From Eleusine coracana subsp. coracana (Eukaryota; Streptophyta; Magnoliopsida; Poales; Poaceae): 64,000 nt of DNA. How positions within the stretch are numbered: the stretch's first letter is position 1; each line of letters starts with the position of its first letter. The notes beneath the pieces are model-generated. The model worked only from the letters and a program-made list of their open reading frames with translations. It was not told the origin of the DNA and did no database searches. Where the stretch lies: positions 13,341,501 through 13,405,500 of the forward strand of contig CM064427.1 of NCBI GenBank assembly GCA_032690845.1, in the 5' to 3' direction. Made by a program: the position numbers and the translations under genes. Below are positions 56,601 through 64,000 of this stretch, piece after piece.

Positions 56601-56885
56601 GGTTTAATACTGCTATTTAGAATTATTAAGATTGTATTACAACCATGATTGTTATAGCTTTAGTGTAAACTAAATTTATGATTATTCCGCATGACAATTT
56701 AACCTGATGCTAAAACTTGAAAAATAAGGATCCACTCTTAGGCTGGCTTTCTGGCAACATAAACCCTACCCCTAGCCTTTGCATGTCTAGGTGTCGGGTG
56801 TAGTTGGCCATTTTGACGGGTCAGTCTTGCTGAGTAAATTAGTTACTCAGTACGTAGCTCTATGTGGTTTTCAGATGACCAGGGT
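53604..56885 (+). repeat. Large Tekay-like LTR in plus orientation, truncated at its 3' end
   Basis: It starts TGTGACACCCCGGCTGTCC, like the solo LTR's TGTGACACCCAGGGTGTC. Blocks at 55730-56880 mirror 45760-44590 of that solo LTR in reverse complement. The match stops soon after TGTGGTTTTCAGATGACCAG (56862-56881), where the SIRE-like LTR sequence takes over. GC-rich ORFs at 54013-54895 fall within it and are not credited. Confidence 0.6.
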
Positions 56886-57292
56886 GGAGACTGCCACTGC
56901 GGTGGGGGGTTCCACTGGGAAGGCCAGCGTCCTGAACCTCTCCAAGTGATCACAGAGATCAAACTCGGTATTCCACTAGCAACTTCACAAAGGAGGGGTC
57001 AATACAAACTTCCCGAGGTGTCACCACATGAGTTGGGAGCTCAACAGGCACTTCTAACCATCTAGGGGATGAATTCCCAAGAGTAACATACACAAGAATC
57101 ATCGGCGGTGAGGATGAACCAGGTTCTCAAGAGGATGAAAGCTTGGAGGAGAAGTAGCACTTCAATCTTCTGTCAATCCCTTTAGAAATCAAGATTGGAA
57201 GCAAGAGAGGAGAGTTGGGAAGAGCAAAGTGAGCTTTAGAGTATTTTTCAGTGAAATGAGTGACCAACCGACCAAAGGGCGAGATGGGGTTC

Positions 57293-57300
57293 TATTTATA
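57293..57300 (-). promoter_or_regulatory. TATA box of the SIRE-like LTR
   Basis: The minus strand reads GGGCTATAAATAGAACCCC, a near-perfect plant TATA context, placed in the second half of the LTR just after the palindrome array. This is where U3 should end. Confidence 0.6.
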
Positions 57301-57339
57301 GCCCATGGAGAAAAAGAGCCGCTTGGGGGGATGTTTCTC

Positions 57340-57612
57340 AGATATGTATCGGACAAGTCTAATGAAACAAAGTGGCATGGTTACTAGAGTCCGACAGACA
57401 TGCCCGATGCCTCGGACAAGTCTTGTCCATCGGACATGTCCGATGACACAAGGTGGCAAGGGTACTGGAGTTCGATGGAGATGTCTGACACGTCGGACTT
57501 TCCTCAGGTCATCGGACAAGTCTAATGATCGTCGGACATGTCTGACGGCCCAGGGTGACAACGACACTTGAGTCCGATGGACTTGTCTGACACGTCGGAC
57601 AAGTCCGATAAA
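57340..57612. repeat. Array of TCGGACATGTCCGA-type palindromes (LTR copy)
   Basis: About ten full or half copies of (A)TCGGAC(A/T)(A/T)GTC(C/T)GA(T), including the perfect palindrome ATCGGACATGTCCGAT at about 57429, spaced irregularly within 270 bp. The same words recur at 60085-60165 and 60555-60635. Confidence 0.9.
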
Positions 57613-58442
57613 AAACCCCTGGAAAAGAGTTTTTGGCTGGGAAATGGAATTTTAGCACTTTGTTCACCTTCGCTTCACACTTTTGTGTCCCTCTTAATAG
57701 TACAACTTTTCTTATACTCAAGAATTAAAATAAAAACTCCATGAACTTCATTTTTGAGCATAATTCAAATTTCATCTTTTAAGCACTCTGCCATCTTCTT
57801 TTCTCCCTTTTTTTTGTATGCATTTAATCATCAAACTTTGGGCCATTATCTACACACATGCTCATTAAAAGATTAGTCCATTCTTAATTGTATTGACGCC
57901 AATCACCAAAATAAAATTAGGGGCATAGATGCTCTTTCAATCTCCCCCTTTTTGGTGATTGATGATAATACAACTTGAATTCGCAAAAAAAATATTCAGT
58001 GAGATTTAGTTTGATGTGGAGCTCCCCTAAATGTGTGCATGAGTGATGTGATAAGAAATAATAACAAGTGCACATATTTATAGAAAAGTGTGAGAGCTCT
58101 CCCTAACACCATGCATATATGTCAATTTGCAACAAATAGACATAAGAGATAAACACAATGCAAATGACATACGATTTCGCACAAATGCATCTAGAAAAAG
58201 ATAACCAATAGAGTGTCATTACAATAAGCAAGAAACTCAAATAAGTTCACAAGCCACAAATTAAGGAATTAAGGTCTTACAAGCACATAGCCAATACGAA
58301 TACAAGATAGGAAAAAAGTCCATCAACACTCACAACTCTCAAACTAAAGCGATAGAAAGATAGATAAAATACTCTACTTCTCCCCCTTTGGCATCAAGAC
58401 ACCAAAAAAGAGAAAAGCAAAGAAACTAGAAAGAACGATCTT

Positions 58443-59996
58443 CTATTTATCGTCATAATCATCATCGTCTTCATGTTATTCCTCATCTTCATCCTCATCA
58501 TCAACAACTGGTGCCTTGCCCTTGCGCTCGCGAAGAGCATATGCAGCAGGATCCTCTTCCTCCTCATCATCAAAATGGACATGCTAACCACTAGAGGCTG
58601 CTCCTGTGTCAAACTGAGGTGGTGGAGGATAGTAAGCAAAGTAGTTCATCTCCTGCGGAGTGAAGGTGGCAGTCGGATCAGCATATGTAGACGGGTATGA
58701 GTCTTCTGCTGGAGGTGATGGAGGAGGAGGAACTTCACAACCAAGATGGTCCATGATGATTTTCTGATTTGTCTCAATAACATCCATCCTTTGATTTATG
58801 TTCCGACACATTCCAAGAAGGGATTTGAACATCTTCATAATCCCACTTCTCTTCCTACGAGGTGGCGGAGGGACCCGTGAAGATCCGGTGCCCCTAGCAG
58901 CAGCCCTAGGTGGCTGAGGAGAGGAGGGCTGAGCTGCACCAAAATACTGACCGGAAGTGATGTTGGGAGTCCAATTTGAAGGTATCTGAGGCTTGAGACT
59001 CTGGTGCTTTATATCCTTATGGAAGGTCTGCTTTGAGACTTTCTCAATCATGCACATGATGTATGGAGCATAGGCACAGGCACACTTTGGAGAAACTGAG
59101 ATGCCCCACATCTCCTGACAGATATAATCAAAGACATCAAATTGTTCCTCCCTATGAACCCAGTGAAAAATGTCTCTCTGATAGGGACCTATACGGTCAG
59201 AGTTACCCCCACGGGGTGCTAGATTGCTCCTCATGATCCAAAAAAGAACTAAGAAAAAGGGCTGAAGTCCATTGGATAGAGGCGGATCACAGTTATCTGG
59301 GCCAGTGTACATGTACCTCATAGGCTTAGCATCCATATGGTTGCTCTTGTGCACCTTCTTTTGCTGCTTGTGAGAATCCTTGAGTCCTGTCATGGAAGCA
59401 AACATAGAGAAGGTGCAAGAATACTTTGTACCATTTGTCATCCATGTCCTGGATTTTGCATTATCATCAAAATACATAGTGGAGTAAAACTGTGCAATGA
59501 TCTCCTTGTTCATGAGTAGTTGAAGGTTAGGAGCGTCTTGATCCCATGATGCTCACAGGCTGCCATACTTGATTGAGCAGTGGGTGCTTCCTGTCCTTCA
59601 TGTATTTCCAATCAAGCCATTTCATCACAACAACCGAATTCTTCATGCGGAGATAGGTGGAACGGTACCAGTCGACATGGAAATGAGCCCAAAACCGAAA
59701 GTCAGCTGCTTCCTTGTCATAAGAGTAGTGGTTGATCAAGTGAGCTTCACTGCATGTCTCAATGGAGGCACGTAGGTAGTCCACAATGTCTCGTCCGGAG
59801 TTCTCCACCTCAGCTGGAGGATGCATAACCTGAATGAGATCCTCAGGTTCTTCTATGTCTTCTCTTTTTAGCCGTCCGCAAAACTAGTTTTGCGAATGCG
59901 ATGAGCAACGACCTCCCTTCTCTTAGGAGCTTGGCTTTGTTCCTCACTGTTCTTGGTCCTCTTTTCCCTTAAAGGTGATTCTTCTGAGTCGGCCAT
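58443..59996 (-). pseudogene. Envelope-like ORF of the SIRE-like element
   Basis: It starts MADSEESPLREKRTKNSEEQ (ATG at 59994-59996). Frameshifts occur near 59870, near 59560 and near 59520. The longest open piece is 309 codons (58584-59513: IIAQFYSTMYFDDNAKSRTW, ICQEMWGISVSPKCACAYAP, PPPPRRKRSGIMKMFKSLLG). A TAG at 58584-58586 separates an acidic tail (DDEEEEDPAAYALRERKGKA) that ends at 58443. This post-pol ORF is usual in SIRE-group elements and its role is unknown. I see no clear membrane segment in the surviving parts. Confidence 0.65.
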
Positions 59997-60084
59997 ACTG
60001 AAGAATAGAGCAAGCAACTAATTAGGCATAGTCATGAGGAAGTAGATGAGAAGGGTTAACATATGCAAGGGAAGTACTCTTCGA

Positions 60085-60640
60085 AAAAACTGGATGTCGT
60101 CAGACATGTCCGACAATCATGAGGAAAGTCTGACTCGATGGTCATCGGACTTGTCCGATGGCACGCAGTTTTTACGAAACCTCTTCTCTTGCATAGATCC
60201 ACCTACTAATCTAACTAAGAACTCATCTATATCAGCTACACCTAGTTAGGAACTAACTCCATGGTCCAAATATGCAAGGAAAATAGGATCTCGAAAAGCC
60301 TTTAAGAAATAACCCTAACCCTAATGGAGAGAGAGGGGATTAGGGTTAAACCTTGCAAAAAAGAAGGGGAATCTGACATCTCCGATGGAGGAGGACCTCT
60401 TGGCCTCTAAACTTACTCCAATTGACGGTGGAAGAGAGAAATCGCCTTGGATCACCAATAGGGGCGTTCTTGAGGAGAGAGAACATTGTGGGTTGAATGA
60501 GGGGAGGTTTGACCGAAGGGGCAAGTCGGGCTAGGTTGGAGGGTGAAACCTGGAGGCGTCGGACTTGTCTGATACTTGTCGAACTTGTCCGATACCATCA
60601 GACTTGTCTGATGTCATCGGACTTGTCTGACACAAGACAG
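60085..60640. repeat. Further TCGGAC..GTCCGA palindromes between pol and env-like ORF
   Basis: Two clusters: CAGACATGTCCGACAATCAT with ATCGGACTTGTCCGATGG near 60095-60165, and GTCGGACTTGTCTGATACTT with three more near 60555-60635. These are the same word family as in the LTR but outside any LTR border I can define. Confidence 0.85.
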
Positions 60641-60894
60641 AACAGGGACCAACCAAGAAGAGAGTAGAGATTTTCAAAATAATTTTTGATGGACAAAGGC
60701 AGGTCTTGACATCGTATGATCAGTCAACAAACAACAATTCATAACAATGACCATATTATGACAAGATTTGATCTAGAGATCAAAAACCAACTTCAATAGC
60801 TCAAGTAATAGATTTTTGGCATAAAGGAAAGATTTTTGCAAAGATTAAGCAATCACCAATCAGATGTACACATTCTCTACATCACATTGCTAGA

Positions 60895-61700
60895 GTCAAT
60901 TATATTTAGTTCACTCCTAAGATAGCAAAATCTCTTCTCATCTAATGGCTTGGTGAATATATCGGCTAGTTGATCTTCGGTTCGCACATGACTCACTTCT
61001 ATATCCCCCTTGATAGAATGATATCTCAAAAAGTGGTGGCACTCTCATTGTCACATAGGAGAGGAACACGGTTCAACTTGTAACCGTAGTCCCTTAGAGT
61101 TTGTCTCATCCAAAGTAGTTGTGCACAACAACTACCGGCTGCAACATACTCCGCTTCGGCCGTGGATAGTGCAACAGAATTTTGTTTCTTGGATGACCAT
61201 GACATTAGGGACTTACTCAAAAATTGGCATGTCTCGGAGGTGCTCTTTCTATCCATCTTATCCCCGGCATAATCCGCATCAGAATAGCCTAATAGGTTGA
61301 ACTTTGAACCCTTGGGGTACCAAAGCCCTAGGTTGGGTGTGTGAACCAAATATCTCAATATTCTCTTAACGGCCACCATGTGACACTCCATAGGAGTGGC
61401 TTGAAAACGTGCACACATACACACACTAAGCATGATATCGGGACTAGATGCACAAAGATAAAGCAAATATCCTATCATGGAGTGATATACCTTTTGATCA
61501 ATGGGCTTGTTCTTTTTGTTGAGGTCGAGGTGGCCATTTATTGGCATGGGAGTTTTGATGGGCTTGGCCTTGTCCATGTCAAACTTCTTCGATCAGTCTT
61601 GTGTGTACTTGGCTTGACATATGAATGTGCCCTCCTTGAGTTGCTTCACTTGGAAGACTAGAAAGAATGTCAATTATCCCATCATGGACATCTCGAACCT
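60895..61700 (-). pseudogene. SIRE-like copia RT end and RNase H
   Basis: Reads FEMSMMG, a TAA stop, FFLVFQVKQLKEGTFICQAK, PIKTPMPINGHLDLNKK, SMIGYLLYLCASSPDIM, AVKRILRYLVHTPNLGLWYP, LGYSDADYAGDKMDRKSTSE, SWSSKKQNSVALSTAEAEYV and LLCDNESATTF. At that point about 20 residues of RNase H are missing and the frame shifts (near 61026). The end follows: HVRTEDQLADIFTKPLDEKR and LRSELNIIDSSNVM, with the stop near 60900. This fits SIRE/Opie-type RNase H. The upstream part is beyond the insertion at 61701. Confidence 0.88.
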
Positions 61701-63152
61701 TGTTGGTCGTATCTACGCACTCACTTATATACCGCAAGAGGATGGTGTACAATTATAGCACTTTTCCCTTGAATTGAGTATTCCAAGGTTTATCGAATCC
61801 ACTGGGACCTTAGGGATTATTAAACAAAGTTAACAGTAAAAGATCAAGTCAAGGCTACTATCGAAATCAGGTTGCATGAAGGGGGGAGACTAGCCAGCGC
61901 AAAGGTGCGCCAGATAGTAAATCTGTCGTTGCGCCGATCGGCGCAGGAGTTGAACCGATCGGCACACAAGTGAATCTAAGCCAAAGTGCGCCAGATGCCT
62001 TGTAAGCCTATGCTGTTTAGTGAGTAACCAGATATCTACTCGTGAGATCATAACTAGAAAGTCTAAATAAATAGCATTATAATGGGTAATTACATAGATC
62101 AATGAAAACCTATAATGAATAAGACCACCCTGCTTTCCGAGCGGCTCCCGATTTATCGCTGCCGAGAGGAAACCCTTAATCGCGCGAGTATCTTACCCTA
62201 CTCAACTATCCATTAGTGCTGCGCGGGCTTAGTGCTGTCACCGCTAAACCACACTACTAGCATCATCAAGCAACCATAATCAATACAATGTCTGAATACT
62301 ATCCTAATCACCACGATCAAGATAATATCTACTTACTTAGCCTAGAACTAAGCAATTGGAATAAGCACATGCATGATTATAGAATCAAGATAGACAAATC
62401 ACCAAAACCATCATCAACATATTCAATCATCCTTGAGATACACAGAGTAAGATTCATCCCCGTCGAGATGGCCTACCTTGACGGATCAACTCTTAACTCC
62501 AATGGTTCTTGAAACTCAACTAGAGATCTATTCTAACGGGGCAAGCCCCAGTGGCTCTAACTCACGGATCTGTTGTCCCTCTGTCGCCTCCTCTCTCTGC
62601 GGCCAGGGTTCACAAGTATTTATAGGGGTTCTACTTGTAAAAGACTCGGTTTCTAGCAAATAAGGTGGTTGCGCCGATCGGCGCAGGCTGTGTCTTCTTT
62701 GGTTTCTTCTCCGAGTCGGTTCCTCTATCTTCCACAGCTGCCATGTGGGCCTTTTCCTTCGAGATAAAGTCTTGTACTGCACGTCGAGATCTTGAAGTTC
62801 CATAAATCTTCTAGGCAAATATCTTCAAGTGTCTTGCGCAGATAAACTTACATAAATATGTGGAATGGGCCTCGGTCACTTCTGTGGGCCAAAACACCCC
62901 GGCGCCGATCGGCTCATGGACTGCACCGATCGGCGCACTGGGCTTCTTCAGTGCTTTCCGTCAGTTCTGGACTCCTGTCCTCTCCATCATCACTTTAATC
63001 ACCAATTTTACCTGTTTCTGCAATAAAGCTCCAAAACAACGCATATACAAATATATAGACAATATCATAGGTAAATGGCCTAAATTAGTATCAATTATGC
63101 TCTAATTGGGGTAATATTCACATATAAAAGGGGCACTTGGGAAGTGCCAACA
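61701..63152 (-). repeat. Gypsy 3' LTR, 1452 bp
   Basis: The ends are the inverted TGTTGG/CCAACA. It contains palindromes TGCGCCGATCGGCGCA near 61935 and 62670 and related ones near 61957, 62903 and 62925. Plus-strand ORFs inside it are not protein-like. Confidence 0.82.
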
Positions 63153-63895
63153 GTTCCCCCACACTTAAACCTTTGCTCGTTCCGAGTAAAGTAAAAGAAA
63201 GAAAAATAAAAAAACATACTCTTTCTATCATAAAAGATATCTCAAATCAGCAAACGTTGAGCATTGTTCTATTGTGGTGTATTTCATATTGGTATTCAGA
63301 AAAATAGTTCAAATATGGGCATAAAGCTTAAAGTTCTCTCCAAAGCAAAAGATCATGTCCAACTCATAAATTATAACTTTTCCACACATGAAAATGACTT
63401 AAAAGAGTATTGTGAACATAGAGAATCTATCTTTCAAATAATCCAAGGCAACAACTCATCTTTCAAATCACTTAACCTATATTCTACATCATAATGATCA
63501 AATAATATTAGTGTAAGGCTTATATGAGTAGCTAGGTGAGGTAATTCAAGGATTGCAAACATAAATCAATAATATATTGTAAAGCTAGGAGATTATTCTT
63601 CGTTAGAATTATAGAAACTTATCAAGATGGAAATTAAGAAAGAAAAATTTAAGAAAGGACTCACACTTATATGTGGACATGTGCATAGCAAAAATTTGAT
63701 CTTGGAAGATTGCACATGGTTGGAATTATTCATGGCTATATTAGAATGAATTTCGAGAATAAGCATGTCATATACCATCCCCCACACTTAATATTTTGCT
63801 AGTCCTTTAGCAAACAACAGAGCTTTTTTATTATTTTTATTATTTTTTTGCTCTCTACTGTGCCGATCGGTTCAGGATGCGCCGATCGGTTCTCA
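61932..63895. repeat. Dispersed GCGCCGATCGGCGC-type palindromes
   Basis: At least seven copies with a CCGATCGG core: about 61935, 61957, 62670, 62903, 62925, 63862 and 63880. Two lie in the internal region beyond the purine tract, so they are not confined to the LTR. Confidence 0.85.
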
Positions 63896-64000
63896 ACCCA
63901 AATTCACCAACATTTGTTGATTTTTGATTCGTCTGGCTTCAACGTTTATTCAAGAATTAAATATAGCCAGAAATATAGGATGTGGTCAAGGAATGATACT
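63165..64000. other. Non-coding internal region of the gypsy element
   Basis: AT-rich. Short ORFs on both strands do not resemble pol or env. The second purine tract and two CCGATCGG palindromes are the only structured features. Confidence 0.5.

Larger units (their letters stand above)
56886..57939 (-). repeat. SIRE-like 3' LTR (left border approximate)
   Basis: The minus-strand start is TTGAAAGAGCATCTATGCCC at 57939-57940. It contains the palindrome array (57340-57612) and a TATAAATA box. The 3' end lies somewhere between 56886 and 56960; no partner LTR is in the window. Confidence 0.65.
56886..61700 (-). mobile_element. SIRE/Opie-like copia element, truncated and decayed
   Basis: On the minus strand it has the pol end (RT and RNase H), an envelope-like ORF and a 3' LTR preceded by the purine tract AAAAAGGGGGAGA (57941-57954). 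A post-pol ORF and arrays of TCGGAC(A/T)(A/T)GTCCGA palindromes are traits of SIRE-group elements. The right end is cut by the insertion of another gypsy element at 61701. The left LTR border is not resolved. Confidence 0.8.
61701..64000 (-). mobile_element. Ty3/gypsy element (Tat/Athila-like, tentative), 3' part, runs off window
   Basis: The 3' LTR at 61701-63152 (minus strand TGTTGGCACTTCCCAAG to ACGACCAACA) is preceded by the purine tract GTGTGGGGGAAC (63153-63164). Internal non-coding sequence continues to the window end. A second purine tract, AAGTGTGGGGGATGG, is near 63776-63790. It interrupts SIRE pol at KRFEMSMM. The left flank AACCT (61696-61700) should be repeated at its far end, outside the window. 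No coding domain is visible, so the clade is guessed from the purine tracts and long non-coding 3' region. Confidence 0.7.

Noticed and set aside
58394..58700. Short ORFs rich in Met/Leu/Arg
   Set aside because: Frame shadows of the acidic tail of the envelope-like ORF.

Overview
This window is plant nuclear DNA, almost certainly from a grass. It is dominated by nested LTR retrotransposons of grass type, with CACTA, hAT, Mutator-like, MITE and candidate Helitron elements, AT-rich spacers and GC-rich gene-like islands. Only one host gene looks intact: a C2H2 zinc-finger protein at 34023-35390 (+). An aconitase gene fragment on the minus strand (36957-49118) is a pseudogene. I see no rRNA, tRNA, CRISPR array or bacterial-type operon.

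Left part (1-25.7 kb). A Ty3/gypsy element of CRM (centromeric retrotransposon) type enters from the left edge on the minus strand. Its gag-pol frame is open for 1162 codons, but only 46 bp of its 5' LTR remain. Next comes one complete Tekay-like chromovirus (5314-25671, minus, 3.3-kb LTRs, duplication CCCTC). Three CRM-family insertions sit inside its coding region, each with its own 5-bp target duplication: an internally deleted element (9117-12283, CTCCC), a non-autonomous element without gag or RT (14512-18827, CTTTC) and a solo LTR (19224-20147, CCAAT). Reading across the duplications reconnects the host gag-protease-RT-RNaseH-integrase-chromodomain frame.

Middle (25.7-36.5 kb). A candidate Helitron (26554-33122) holds a non-autonomous hAT element with a BED-finger transposase remnant, two CACTA elements and a Mutator-like element. 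Then follow the zinc-finger gene and a small MITE.

Aconitase region (36.9-49.2 kb). Six aconitase exons, read right to left, carry three insertions that all fall in exons: a MITE (48699-49079), a 3.9-kb solo LTR (44226-48159, ATTAG) and a copia element with 148-bp LTRs (37120-42818, TAAAG). A frameshift and altered conserved residues confirm that it is dead.

Right part (49.2-64 kb). This holds a Helitron-like 5' end with a short unknown ORF, two large LTRs of Tekay-like type in opposite orientation (to 53586, and from 53604), a decayed SIRE/Opie-like copia element with an envelope-like ORF (about 56890-61700, minus), and the 3' LTR (61701-63152) of a further gypsy element inserted in the SIRE pol and running off the right edge. 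Abundant CRM insertions would fit a centromeric or pericentromeric location; that is inference.
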